Positions 37,292 through 46,127 of a stretch of DNA of 64,000 bases are shown piece after piece. Source of the DNA: Roseiarcus sp963835215 (GTDB lineage Bacteria; Pseudomonadota; Alphaproteobacteria; Rhizobiales; Beijerinckiaceae). The notes below the pieces were generated by a model. That model was not told the DNA's origin and made no database searches. It saw only the letters and a program-made list of their open reading frames with translations. A program made the translations under genes and the position numbers. Position 1 is the stretch's first letter; each line of letters begins with the position of its first letter. The stretch spans positions 558,001 to 622,000 of the forward strand of contig CAWIES010000004.1 in assembly GCA_963835215.1 (NCBI GenBank), read 5' to 3'.

Positions 37292-38203
37292 GCCTCGCCG
37301 CCGACGGCCTGCCGCCACTGCGCGAAGTCGTCGCCGCGCATGGGCTCGACGCCCGCAAGTCGCTCGGCCAGAACTTTCTCTTCGACCTCAATCTCACCGG
37401 CCGGATCGCCCGCGCGGCGGGACCGCTCGAGGGGGTTGTCGTCGTCGAGGTCGGACCGGGGCCTGGCGGCCTGACGCGCGCGTTGCTCGCGCAAGGGGCG
37501 GCGAAAGTGATCGCGATCGAGCGCGACGCGCGCTGCCTCGCCGCGCTCGCCGAGATCGCCGCGCATTGGCCGGGACGGCTCGAGGTGATCGCCGGCGACG
37601 CGCTGACGGTCGATCCCGCGCGCTTCCTCGCGATCGCCGCCGGCGCGCCGGTGCGCATCTGCGCCAACCTGCCCTACAACATCGCAACGCCCCTGCTCGT
37701 CGGCTGGCTGGAAGCCGAGCCTTGGCCGCCCTTCTATCGAGCGGCTGACGCTGATGTTCCAGCGCGAGGTCGCGCTGCGCATCGTCGCAACGCCGGAGCA
37801 ACGCGCCGACTACGGCCGCCTCGCCGTGCTCGCGGGCTGGCGCGCGCAGGCGCGGCTGCTGTTCGACGTGCCCGCGAGCGCCTTCACGCCGCAGCCGAAA
37901 GTCACCTCCAGCGTCGTCGAGCTGATCCCGCGCGCCGCGCCTGAGCCGAGCGATCTTCCGACGCTCTCGCAATTGACACTCGCCGCCTTTGGCCAACGGC
38001 GAAAAATGCTGCGACAGTCGCTCAAGGGCTTTGCCGCCTCGCGCGGTCTCGACCTCGGGCAATGGCTCGCCTCGGCGGGAATTGAACCAACCCAGCGCGC
38101 GGAGGAAGTCGACGCGCTGAGCTTTGCCGCGCTCGCGCGCACAGCCGCGCAAACGCGGCGAGCGGCAAATGGTCCGATCCTGCCAGATGACGCCTTGATT
38201 TAG
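37288..38203 (+). CDS. rsmA: 16S rRNA dimethyladenosine transferase RsmA (one frameshift)
   Basis: RsmA (KsgA) dimethylates two adjacent adenosines in helix 45 of 16S rRNA. KSLGQNFLFDLNLTGRI, VEVGPGPGGLTRALL (SAM-binding motif I), VIAIERDARC and NLPYNIATPLLVGWL (catalytic NLPY) are present, and the C-terminal domain has RLAVLAGWRAQARLLFDVP and FGQRRKMLRQSLKG. An extra C near 37738 (ttctatcgagcgg) separates the two halves; the repaired length is about 304. Start GTG 37288 overlaps the pdxA stop. Confidence 0.93.
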
Positions 38204-38299
38204 TGGGCGCGGCGGGCGAGCCTCGCCGCCAACCACCGCGGCGAAGTCAGCGGAGCCGACGACGAGTTTCTCCGCACGGCGGACAATTGGGGGCGAGCA

Positions 38300-38875
38300 A
38301 TGACGATGGAGATGACCGCCGACGAGGCGCCGCCGATCAATATGTTGAACTTCCTCTGGATGGCCTGCGCCTTCGCGGCGCTCGCGATCATCATCGCGAT
38401 CGACAACGTCTGGTTGCTGAACTTCGTGCATGTGATGGCCGGCGTCATGTGGACAGGCATCGATCTCTTCATGGGCTTCATCGTCGGACCGCTGATGAAG
38501 CGTCTGCCCTTTCCGGCGCGCCGCGCGTTCATCTTGCGGCTCGCGCCCAAGACCTTGTTCCTGATGCCAACGCTTTCGATCGTGACGGGAATCGCGGGTT
38601 GGTTCCATGCGCGTCAGATCGGCTTGCTCGCGACGCCCTACCCTGATTTCTACTGGGTCGTCGCCGCACTGGTGATCCTCGCCGTGCTGACGATCCAGGG
38701 GCTCGGCATCCTGCTGCCAACCAACCTGCGGGTCTATCTCGAGCTGCGCAAACCCAAGCCCGACGGCGCCAGGATCGGCAACCTGATGCGCTGGTATTTC
38801 TACTCCGTCGCGCTGCAAGGCGCGATGCAGATCGCGATGATCGTCGTGATGGCGAAATTCGTCACCGGCATCTGA
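38300..38875 (+). CDS. Integral membrane protein, CopD/DUF2269-like
   Basis: A 191-residue membrane protein with five likely helices. NFVHVMAGVMWTGIDLFMGF, with His and Trp in the second helix, resembles the helix of CopD/DUF2269-type proteins, some of which bind heme or copper. RRAFILRLAPKTLFLMPTLS and QGLGILLPTNLRVYLELRKP are the loops between later helices. No enzyme motif is visible, and function is unknown. ATG 38300 follows a GGGGGCGAG run. It lies between rsmA and a glycosyltransferase gene on the same strand. Confidence 0.7.
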   Translation: MTMEMTADEAPPINMLNFLWMACAFAALAIIIAIDNVWLLNFVHVMAGVMWTGIDLFMGFIVGPLMKRLPFPARRAFILRLAPKTLFLMPTLSIVTGIAGWFHARQIGLLATPYPDFYWVVAALVILAVLTIQGLGILLPTNLRVYLELRKPKPDGARIGNLMRWYFYSVALQGAMQIAMIVVMAKFVTGI

Positions 38876-38920
38876 GGGCGGGACCTTGCCCGCCCGCTGC
38901 AAATCGAGGCGAGGCGCCGC

Positions 38921-40519
38921 ATGACCGTAACGACGCCAGCTTCTCTCGACGCGGTTCGCGCGCCCTCAACGATCGCCCGGCGGACGGGCGATTTCCGCGA
39001 CCCCGCAGTCTGGCTGATCGCGCTCGCCGTCGCCCTCGTCCATCTCGCGGTCGCGACGCGCTATGACTTCTTTCGCAACGAGTTCTATTTCATCGTTTGC
39101 GGTCGGCGCCCCGATTTCGGCTACGCCGATCAGCCCCCGCTCGTGCCGTTGCTCGCCGCGGCGACCCAGCTTCTGGGCGATAATCTCCTTCTGCTTCGCC
39201 TGCCCGCCGTGATCGCCGCCGCCGCACTGGCGCCAGTCACGGCGGCGATGGCTGTTCTGCTCGGCGGCGGGCGCGGCGCGGCGATCGTTGCGGCGATCGC
39301 GGTCTCGATTTCGCCCGGCTTAACGGCGATCGCCTCGACTTTGGGCACGCCGACTTTCGAACCGGTCGGATGGACGCTGTGCGCCTATTTTCTGCTGCGC
39401 GCCGTCATGCGGGAGGAGCGCTCGGCGCTCATCTGGGCGGGACTGATCGCCGGGATTTCGCTCGAGGTGAAGTACGGGGTTGCGATCTGGCTCGTCGGCC
39501 TCGGCGGCGGGCTGGCTCTCACCGATGCGCGCCGCATCATGGCGACGCGGGCCTTCTGGCTGGCGGCGCTGCTGGCCGCGGCCATCGGCGCGCCGAGCCT
39601 AATCTGGCAGGCGCTGCACGGTTGGCCCTTCCTCGACATCGTCGCCTACCACAGCGACGAGGGTCGCGCCTTCACGGGGGGGCCGCTGCACTTTTTCATG
39701 ACGCAGGCGCTGGCGATGAACATCGTGCTGGCGCCACTCTGGTTCGCCGGGCTCATCGCGCCTTTTCTAATTCGCGAGTTGCGGCCGGCGCGCGTTCTGT
39801 CGGTCGCCTTCATCGTCGCCGCGGCCGCAACCTTCGCCGCGCACGGCAAGGAATATTATCTCTTTCCGGCCTATCCCGCCGTACTCGCCGCCGGGGCCGT
39901 CGCGGCCGCGCGGCTGAATCGATGGGCGATACTCGCCTGGCTCGTCCTCGCGATCGCGAGCTTCATCCCGATCGCGCCGGTGACCCTGCCCATTCTGGAT
40001 CCGCTGACGCTGCGAGGCTACCTCGACAAGACTGGCCTTGCGCCGGCTCCTGACCAGCGGGCGGGCGTCGGCGCGCCGATCACCGAAGTCTTCTCGGACG
40101 AATTCGGCTGGCGCGAACTCGAGGCCGCGGTCGCCGCGATCTTCCAGAAGTTGCCGGCCTCGGAGCGCGCGACGACCGGCGTCTTCGCCTGGAACTACGG
40201 CGAAGCGGCGGCGCTCGACGTCTTCGGCCGCGCCGATGGACTTCCCCAGTCGATGAGCGGCGAGGACCAATATTTCCTCTGGGGACCGGCGAGCGACGAC
40301 ACGCGCAATCTCATCGTCGTCAACGGCCGTCCCGCGTTCTGGAACAAGCATTGCGGCTCGCTCGACATCGCCGGCCCATCGGGCGCGCCGCTCGCGATGC
40401 CCTACGAGCGCAATCGCACGATCCTGGTCTGCCACGACCTGCTCTCGCCGCTGTCGCAGCTTTGGCCAAGCCTCAAGTTCTCGCGGGCGAAGCTCGACGC
40501 GGCGACGGTCGCGCCGTAG
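38921..40519 (+). CDS. Glycosyltransferase family 39 (ArnT/PMT-like) membrane protein
   Basis: This 532-residue protein has about ten membrane helices. The early periplasmic loop YDFFRNEFYFIVCGRRPDFGYADQPPLVP is typical of GT39 dolichyl/undecaprenyl-phosphate-sugar transferases. Asp and Glu in FFRNEFYF and the YADQPPL block fit the catalytic loop. GKEYYLFPAYPAVLAAGAV is another family segment. It should move a sugar from a polyprenyl-phosphate donor to a periplasmic acceptor such as lipid A or a glycan. The acceptor is unknown. The stop codon lies inside a perfect 26-bp palindrome. Confidence 0.88.
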   Translation: MTVTTPASLDAVRAPSTIARRTGDFRDPAVWLIALAVALVHLAVATRYDFFRNEFYFIVCGRRPDFGYADQPPLVPLLAAATQLLGDNLLLLRLPAVIAAAALAPVTAAMAVLLGGGRGAAIVAAIAVSISPGLTAIASTLGTPTFEPVGWTLCAYFLLRAVMREERSALIWAGLIAGISLEVKYGVAIWLVGLGGGLALTDARRIMATRAFWLAALLAAAIGAPSLIWQALHGWPFLDIVAYHSDEGRAFTGGPLHFFMTQALAMNIVLAPLWFAGLIAPFLIRELRPARVLSVAFIVAAAATFAAHGKEYYLFPAYPAVLAAGAVAAARLNRWAILAWLVLAIASFIPIAPVTLPILDPLTLRGYLDKTGLAPAPDQRAGVGAPITEVFSDEFGWRELEAAVAAIFQKLPASERATTGVFAWNYGEAAALDVFGRADGLPQSMSGEDQYFLWGPASDDTRNLIVVNGRPAFWNKHCGSLDIAGPSGAPLAMPYERNRTILVCHDLLSPLSQLWPSLKFSRAKLDAATVAP

Positions 40520-40533
40520 CGCTACGGCGCGAC
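40508..40533. terminator. Perfect 26-bp palindrome spanning the GT39 stop codon
   Basis: gtcgcgccgtagc (40508-40520) is followed directly by its exact reverse complement (40521-40533). In RNA this can form a strong stem with a tight loop, but no T tract follows. It may be a Rho-independent-like structure or an mRNA 3'-end stabiliser for the GT39 gene. Confidence 0.45.
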
Positions 40534-40843
40534 GACGAGGCGCGCGAACCGGCATTTAGGGAGCCGTTCGCTCGAGGCCTTCCGGCGCACGCGGGCGCGC
40601 GCCTCCCTCGCTGCAAAGGCCGGCTTTCGGTCGATTTGCGCGGCGCTCGCCGCCTTGTTAAGTCTCCTACAGCGATTGGCTTTGAACCCTGGCTGGGGTC
40701 CTCGCCGAGGCCGTAGCGGTCGCGCGACGCCATTTCCGGGCGGGGCGAAGAACCGGCGCAAAAGCAGACACTCAAGGTCGGAGCCAACGCGCTCTGACGT
40801 CAGGGAGTCAGAACGATGGACGTCGCAACGAGGGGGCAAGTTG
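40534..40843. other. Non-coding region before the outer-membrane barrel gene
   Basis: About 310 bp with no convincing gene. It ends in gaggggg, the ribosome site for the following gene. The patch around 40660-40690 (ttgttaagtctcctacagcg) is less GC-rich and is the most likely promoter zone. Confidence 0.5.
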
Positions 40844-41834
40844 ATGAACACCATGGTCCGCGCAAGCGGGGTTCTATTTGGCCTATCGCTCGCGCTTGGC
40901 GGCGCAGCGTCTCCGGCTTTGGCCGATGATTCCATAGCGAATATCTTCGGAACAATTCCATCTTGCCCCTTCGTCACGACCGGCTTTTCTTACGTCTATT
41001 GCGATCCGACCGTCAGCCTGTCCGCTGGCTTGATGGACATGCAACGCGGCAAATCGGAAGGCGTCATCATCACCCCTGGTAGCGGTCCTGGGACGATCCT
41101 TGACGCGAGTCAGTATTCCTACAAATGGGTTGCAAGGCCCGAGATTCAGGGAAGCTGGCAGATCTGGAACGGATTTGGCGTCGAAGCGCGCTACTTCAGC
41201 ACTGAGGACAGCAGCTCGGCGCTCATCCCGTCGCTCACGACTTTTCGGACGGATGGAATCGGCGTGACGATCCTTGGCAGCGGCTCGGTCACGACGCAAT
41301 CGGTGACCGCGCTCCACAGTGTCGAAGCCAACGCCACCAAGGAAATCTTCGGCGGCCTGACCCTGATCGGCGGCATTCGCCGGGTTGAACTTTCTGACAG
41401 CATCAACATGCAGATCACTAGCCCCGAGATCTTCAACAATTGGGTCGAATCCAACATCTTGAACGGCGTCCAGGGCGGCGCGAAATTCGCTTTCCTTGCG
41501 CCGGTCATCCCGCTCGAGCTGGATATCACCGGCAAGTCCGGCGTGTACACCAACAACGCCAGCAACACGTTCGCGTCGGCGATTGTCGGGGCGGCCCAGG
41601 ACGCCGCGAAACAAAGATCGACGGTTAGCGAAGTCGATCTCACCGCGACCTATCACCTCGGGCAGCACTTAGGGCTGCAGGCCGGCTATACGGCGCTGTG
41701 GTTGAACAACGTGGCGCTCGCGGGTGCGCGCGGCCAACAGCACGACGCAGATTGTCGGGGGCACTTCGAGCCCGTTAAAAAGTGGCAATCTCATGTACAA
41801 CGGTGTGACTATCGGGGGCGAAATCTCTTTCTGA
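40844..41834 (+). CDS. Outer-membrane beta-barrel protein of unknown role (one frameshift)
   Basis: The repaired product of about 330 residues starts with a signal peptide (cleavage after ALA, near residue 26). Alternating strands follow: PTVSLSAGLMDMQRGKSEG, WVARPEIQGSWQIWNGFGVE, LDITGKSGVYTNNA and LTATYHLGQHLGLQAGYTAL. This layout resembles BBP7/OmpA-like barrels, but I do not recognise the exact family. An extra G near 41733 shifts the frame; without it the protein ends MYNGVTIGGEISF, with the C-terminal Phe expected of a barrel. A perfect terminator follows, so the gene is probably monocistronic. Confidence 0.78.
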
Positions 41835-41868
41835 GTTGCGACTGGGCTTCCATTGAGGCCGCGAGCGT

Positions 41869-41908
41869 CGCCGGCGCCGATTCCATCGGCGCCGGCGTTT
41901 TGTTTTGA
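41869..41908 (+). terminator. Strong intrinsic terminator of the outer-membrane barrel gene
   Basis: Arms cgccggcgccga (41869-41880) and tcggcgccggcg (41886-41897) are perfectly complementary over 12 bp with a 5-nt loop, followed by ttttgttttg. This is the clearest Rho-independent terminator in the window. It lies 35 bp beyond the repaired stop codon and supports that stop. Confidence 0.9.
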
Positions 41909-43225
41909 CTATTCCGCCGCGATTTTCCCCGCGCCCGCCGCGTTGAGCGCCTGATCGAGATCGGCAAGGATGTCGTCGATGTGTTCGAGGCCGATCGACA
42001 GACGCACGTAGCCATCGGTGACGCCGGTGGCGGTCTGTTCTGCGGGCGAGAGCTGCGAATGGGTCGTTGTCGCAGGATGGATGGCGAGCGAGCGAGCGTC
42101 GCCAATGTTGGCGACGTGATAGAAGAGCTGCAGCGCGTCGATGAAACGCCGACCCGCCTCGCGCCCAGCCGCGAGCTCGAAGCCGACCAGACCGCCGAAG
42201 CCGCCCTTGAGATATTTCTGCGCACGCTCGCGCTGCCAGCCCTTCTGCTGCGAGGGATGGATGACCTTGACGACTTCGGGCCGCTTGGCGAGCCAGGCGG
42301 CGACCTTCTCGGCATTGACGCTGTGACGCTCGATGCGGAGCGCCAGCGTCTCGATGCCCTGCAAGGTCAGGAAGGCGTTGAAGGGCGAGATCGCCGAGCC
42401 GAGATCGCGCAGCAGCGTGACGCGCGCTTTGATGATGTAAGCGATCGGCCCGAGTGGCTTGACCGCCTCGCTCCACACCGCGCCATGATACGAGGGGTCG
42501 GGCGTGTTGAGCGCCGGCTGACGCTCCTTGTGTTCGTCCCAGGGGAAATTGCCGCCATCGACGATCAGGCCGCCGATCGAAGTGCCGTGACCACCGAGAT
42601 ACTTGGTCGAAGAATAGACGATGATCGCCGCGCCATGATCGAAGGGCCGCGTCAGCAGCGGCGCCGCGGTGTTGTCGACGATCAGCGGAATGCCGAGCGG
42701 GCGGCCGATCGCCGCCACTTCTGCGATCGGGAAAGCGATCAGCTTGGGGTTGGGGAGCGTCTCCGCATAATAGGCGCGGGTGCGCGCGTCGGTCGCGCGG
42801 CGGAAGTTCTCCGGATCGGCGGGATCGACGAAGCGCACTTCGATGCCCTGATCCTTGAGCGTATTGGCGAACAGGTTCCAGGTGCCGCCGTAGAGGTCGG
42901 TCGAGGAGACGATGTTGTCGCCGACCTTGGCCAGATTCTGGATCGCGATCGCCGAGGCCGCCTGACCGCTCGACAGCGCCAGCGCCGCAACGCCGCCCTC
43001 CAACGCGGCGACGCGCTTCTCCAGCACGTCGTTGGTCGGATTCATGATGCGCGTGTAGATGTTGCCGAACTCCTTCAGCGCGAACAGGTTGGCCGCGTGG
43101 TCGGCGCTGTGAAACTGATAGGAGGTCGTCTGGTAGATCGGCACGGCGACCGACCCGGTGGTCGGATCGGCCCGCCATCCGGCGTGCAAAGCCAAGGTTT
43201 CAGGCTTGTGGGGCGCTTGCGACAT
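41909..43225 (-). CDS. metY: O-acetylhomoserine sulfhydrylase (second copy)
   Basis: A 438-residue PLP enzyme: PETLALHAGWRADPTTGSVA, PIYQTTSYQFHSADHAANLF, YTRIMNPTNDVLEKRVAALEG, IVDNTAAPLLTRPFDHGA and the PLP lysine in YSSTKYLGGHGTS. It matches the MetY group closely and differs from the first copy in the linker and in the FPWDEHKERQPALNTPD region. It should make homocysteine (or methionine with methanethiol) from O-acetylhomoserine. ATG 43225 was preferred because GGAGG lies 5-9 bp upstream; ATG 43237 would overlap that site. It diverges from dctA. Confidence 0.92.
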   Translation of the reverse strand: MSQAPHKPETLALHAGWRADPTTGSVAVPIYQTTSYQFHSADHAANLFALKEFGNIYTRIMNPTNDVLEKRVAALEGGVAALALSSGQAASAIAIQNLAKVGDNIVSSTDLYGGTWNLFANTLKDQGIEVRFVDPADPENFRRATDARTRAYYAETLPNPKLIAFPIAEVAAIGRPLGIPLIVDNTAAPLLTRPFDHGAAIIVYSSTKYLGGHGTSIGGLIVDGGNFPWDEHKERQPALNTPDPSYHGAVWSEAVKPLGPIAYIIKARVTLLRDLGSAISPFNAFLTLQGIETLALRIERHSVNAEKVAAWLAKRPEVVKVIHPSQQKGWQRERAQKYLKGGFGGLVGFELAAGREAGRRFIDALQLFYHVANIGDARSLAIHPATTTHSQLSPAEQTATGVTDGYVRLSIGLEHIDDILADLDQALNAAGAGKIAAE

Positions 43226-43446
43226 GGTTTCCTCCAAAGGTATCGCGGCGCTGGCGACACGCCGGCCCGCGCGGCTACCGTTATGTTTTTATCATTCTAT
43301 AGATTTTGTCAACTTACACGCGAATTGCATGAAGACACAGGGATTCGCGCCGGTGTCATGGTTTCGTCTTGACGCGTCCCCGTTGACGCGATTCCTTGCG
43401 CATAGGGCGACATTTCATCGCGAAGCGATTGCAGAGGGGCGAGGCC
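43226..43446. promoter_or_regulatory. AT-rich divergent promoter region of metY copy 2 and dctA
   Basis: Positions 43280-43325 are markedly AT-rich for this genome. On the minus strand a TTGACA (complement of 43306-43311) is followed by ctatagaatgataaaaac, so a sigma-70-type promoter for metY is plausible, although no -10 at ideal spacing stands out. I looked for a SAM-II riboswitch and saw none. dctA is preceded by GAGGGGCGAGG. Confidence 0.45.
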
Positions 43447-44727
43447 ATGAACAAGAGCTTCATCTACGTGATGATCGGGTTGGTGTTGGGCGTCGCCCTC
43501 GGAACCTTAAGCTATTATTCGCTGCCCGACAAAGCGACCGCGGCGGACGTCGCCAAATACATGTCGCTGGTCAGCGCCGTCTTCCTCAAGCTCATCAAGA
43601 TGATCATCGGGCCGCTGGTGCTCTCGACGTTGATCGTCGGCATCGGCCACATGGGCGACGCGGCGAGCGTCGGGCGGATCGGCGCCAAGACGATGGCCTG
43701 GTTCGTCACCGCTTCGATCGTCTCGCTGCTGCTCGGCCTCTTCATGGTCGATCTTCTGCAGCCCGGCGTCGGCATCGTGATCGCCGATCCCGGCGCCAAC
43801 GCCGCCAATCTGGCGACGCAATCCTTCACCGTCGAGAACTTCATCGACCATCTCGTGCCGACCTCGATCTTCAAGTCGCTCGCCGACGGCGAGATCCTGC
43901 AGATTGTGGTGTTCTCGGTGTTCGCCGGCGTCGCGGTGATGGCGATGGGCGAACTCGGCAAGCCGCTGCTCGCGCTCGCCGACAGCGTTTCGCAAATGAT
44001 GCTCAACATCACGGGCTATGTGATGAAGCTGGCCCCGATCGCGGTCTGCGCCTCGGTCGCCTCGGTTATCACCAAATCCGGCCCCGGCATCCTGGTGAAC
44101 TTCGCCAAATTCCTCGGCGGCTTCTATCTCACGCTGTTCATCCTCTGGATGTTGCTGATCCTGGTCGGCCGGCTGACGCTCGGGCCGCGCATGGGCGATC
44201 TCGTGCGCCGCATGCGCGAGCCGTTCCTGCTGGCGTTTTCCACCGCCAGCTCGGAAGCCTCCTATCCGAAGATCCTCGAGCAATTGCAGAAGTTCGGCGT
44301 CTCGCGCCGCATCGCCAGTTTCGTCTTGCCGCTCGGCTATTCCTTCAACCTCGACGGCACGATGGCCTACACCACCTTCGCCTCGATGTTCATCGCGCAG
44401 GCCTATGGCGTCGACATGCCGATCGGCAAGCAACTGACGATGGCGGCGGTGCTGATGATCACATCCAAGGGGGTGGCGGGCGTGCCGCGCGCCTCGCTGG
44501 TGGTGATTCTGGCGACGCTCAAGCAATTCGGTATTCCCGAGGCCGGCCTGCTGCTGATCCTCGGCATCGATCAGTTCCTCGACATGGGCCGTAGCGCCAC
44601 CAACGTCATCGGCAACTCACTTGCGGCCGCCGCGGTCGCCAAGTTCGAGAACGATCTTGGCCCTGCGCAGGACGACGCCGTCGACACTGGCCCAGCGCCG
44701 CTCGGCCACGCGCCGGCGGCGGCGTGA
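43447..44727 (+). CDS. dctA: Dicarboxylate/amino acid:cation symporter (DctA/GltP family)
   Basis: A 426-residue DAACS transporter. KLIKMIIGPLVLSTLIVGIG in TM2-3, the re-entrant hairpin AFSTASSEASYPKILEQL (serine-rich HP1), PLGYSFNLDGTMAY (TM7 NxD motif), and HP2 followed by DQFLDMGRSATNVIGNSLAA are all conserved. It should import C4-dicarboxylates or acidic amino acids with H+ or Na+. The motif set does not settle which. The next gene, an orphan periplasmic binding protein gene, overlaps its stop, which is unusual because this family needs no binding protein. Confidence 0.92.
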   Translation: MNKSFIYVMIGLVLGVALGTLSYYSLPDKATAADVAKYMSLVSAVFLKLIKMIIGPLVLSTLIVGIGHMGDAASVGRIGAKTMAWFVTASIVSLLLGLFMVDLLQPGVGIVIADPGANAANLATQSFTVENFIDHLVPTSIFKSLADGEILQIVVFSVFAGVAVMAMGELGKPLLALADSVSQMMLNITGYVMKLAPIAVCASVASVITKSGPGILVNFAKFLGGFYLTLFILWMLLILVGRLTLGPRMGDLVRRMREPFLLAFSTASSEASYPKILEQLQKFGVSRRIASFVLPLGYSFNLDGTMAYTTFASMFIAQAYGVDMPIGKQLTMAAVLMITSKGVAGVPRASLVVILATLKQFGIPEAGLLLILGIDQFLDMGRSATNVIGNSLAAAAVAKFENDLGPAQDDAVDTGPAPLGHAPAAA

Positions 44728-45680
44728 TGTCAGCGCTCGCTCACGGCGCCTTTGCCTTGGCGCTGGCGCTCGCCGGCGCCGCTTCCGCATCGGCCGAGGA
44801 CCTCAACGGCGCCGATCTCACGGCGCCCCCGGCCGCTGAGGCGGACACACGGCCTCCGATCCTCATCGGCACATTGGCGAAGGTTCGCTCCAGCGGCATT
44901 CTCACGCTCGGCTATCGCGACGCGTCGTTCCCGTTCTCCTACGCGCGCCCCGACCGGCCCGAGCCGATCGGCTATTCGATCGACCTCTGCAAAGGCGTCG
45001 CTGACGAGGCGGCGCGCGAACTTGGCGTGCCAATCAAGGTCGCCTATCAGCAGGTGACTTCGGACACGCGCATCGACGCTGTGATGTCGGGCAAGGTGGA
45101 TCTCGAATGCGGCTCGACCACCGACAACATCGAGCGGCGCAAGAGCGTGGCGTTCTCGCCGCTCATTTTCGTCGCCGGCACCAAGCTGATGACGCCCAAG
45201 GGCAGCGCGATCCGCACGCTGCGCGATCTCTCCGGCAAGACCCTGGTCGTCACCAGCGGCACCACCAACGAAAAGGCGATGCGCGCCGCCAACGACAAGT
45301 ACAAGCTTGGCATTACGATCGTCGCCGCCGCCGATCACGAAGCGTCGTACGATATGCTCGCCTCGGGCAAGGCTGACGCCTTCGCCACTGACGACGTGCT
45401 GTTGAACGGCCTGATCATCAGCCACGATTCCGCCGCGACGATGCAGGTGGTCGGCGATTTCCTCACCTACGAGCCTTACGGCCTAATGTACCGCCGGGAC
45501 GATGCGCAGATGAGTGGGCTCGTGAGTCACGCCTTCGCCGCGATGGCGAGCGACGGACAGTTGGTGGCGAATTACCACAAGTGGTTCCTCAGCCCGACGC
45601 CGACCGGCGAGGACCTCGAACTGCCGATGTCGCTGCAACTGACCGAGGCCCTGCGCGCGATGGGCGTCGAGGATTTCTGA
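44727..45680 (+). CDS. Periplasmic amino-acid-binding protein (ABC SBP family 3), orphan
   Basis: A 317-residue secreted protein: signal peptide (about 1-24, cleavage after ASA), a short linker, then an SBP_bac_3 domain. Typical segments are LTLGYRDASFPFSYARPD, GYSIDLCKGVADEAARELG, YQQVTSDTRIDAVMSGKVDLECG, TDNIERRKSVAFSPLIF and DAFATDDVLLNGLI. This matches GltI-type glutamate/aspartate-binding proteins. No permease or ATPase gene is nearby. Start ATG 44727 (or GTG 44724) overlaps the dctA stop, so it is translationally coupled to the symporter. It may feed another transporter encoded elsewhere. Confidence 0.9.
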   Translation: MSALAHGAFALALALAGAASASAEDLNGADLTAPPAAEADTRPPILIGTLAKVRSSGILTLGYRDASFPFSYARPDRPEPIGYSIDLCKGVADEAARELGVPIKVAYQQVTSDTRIDAVMSGKVDLECGSTTDNIERRKSVAFSPLIFVAGTKLMTPKGSAIRTLRDLSGKTLVVTSGTTNEKAMRAANDKYKLGITIVAAADHEASYDMLASGKADAFATDDVLLNGLIISHDSAATMQVVGDFLTYEPYGLMYRRDDAQMSGLVSHAFAAMASDGQLVANYHKWFLSPTPTGEDLELPMSLQLTEALRAMGVEDF

Positions 45681-45715
45681 AGCCACGAGGGGGCGCTATT
45701 TCAGCGCCTTTCGGC

Positions 45716-45955
45716 TCACAATTCCTCGAAGCCGGCGGGGGTGAGGCGGATGCGGTCGAAGGCGGGCGTGAGCCAGCCGCAGGCGACTGCGTAGTCCAGC
45801 GCCGCCCGGTAGTCCGAACGGTCGCCATAGTTGCGCTCGCCGAACGCACGACCGAGCGCGGCGTCGGCGAGGCTTTGTCCGGCGCGGGCGCCTTCAGCGG
45901 CAAAGATCGTCATCAGGGCGCGCGCATAATCCTCGTCGGCGGGCAGCGTCCTCAT
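45716..45955 (-). CDS. Small conserved-looking hypothetical protein
   Basis: A 79-residue cytoplasmic protein with no signal peptide. It contains ADEDYARALMTIFAAEGARA, a GRAFGERNYGDRSDYRAALDYA helix and GWLTPAFDRIRLTPAGFEEL, which resembles the end of a winged-helix or restriction-endonuclease-associated wing. I do not recognise the family. GGAGG precedes ATG 45955, and the longer upstream frame would run into the divergent esterase gene. It converges on the binding-protein gene. Confidence 0.55.
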   Translation of the reverse strand: MRTLPADEDYARALMTIFAAEGARAGQSLADAALGRAFGERNYGDRSDYRAALDYAVACGWLTPAFDRIRLTPAGFEEL

Positions 45956-46127
45956 CGCTTCCTCCACGGCCTCCTCCCCGGCGTCATTGGCGTCGCGGAA
46001 TGCGCCGCTTGTAAGGCCGGCGGACCGGGCGGAAAACCGGTCTGACCGTAGCCGTCCGGCGATGGTTGCCGCGGCAAGGATTTGGCCTATGAATGCCACC
46101 CGCGCTTGAGCGCAGAGGGAGCGAAAC

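Noticed and set aside
43226..43446. Possible SAM-II riboswitch ahead of metY
   Set aside because: The conserved pseudoknot sequence of SAM-II was not found on the minus strand; only an AT-rich promoter-like patch is present.
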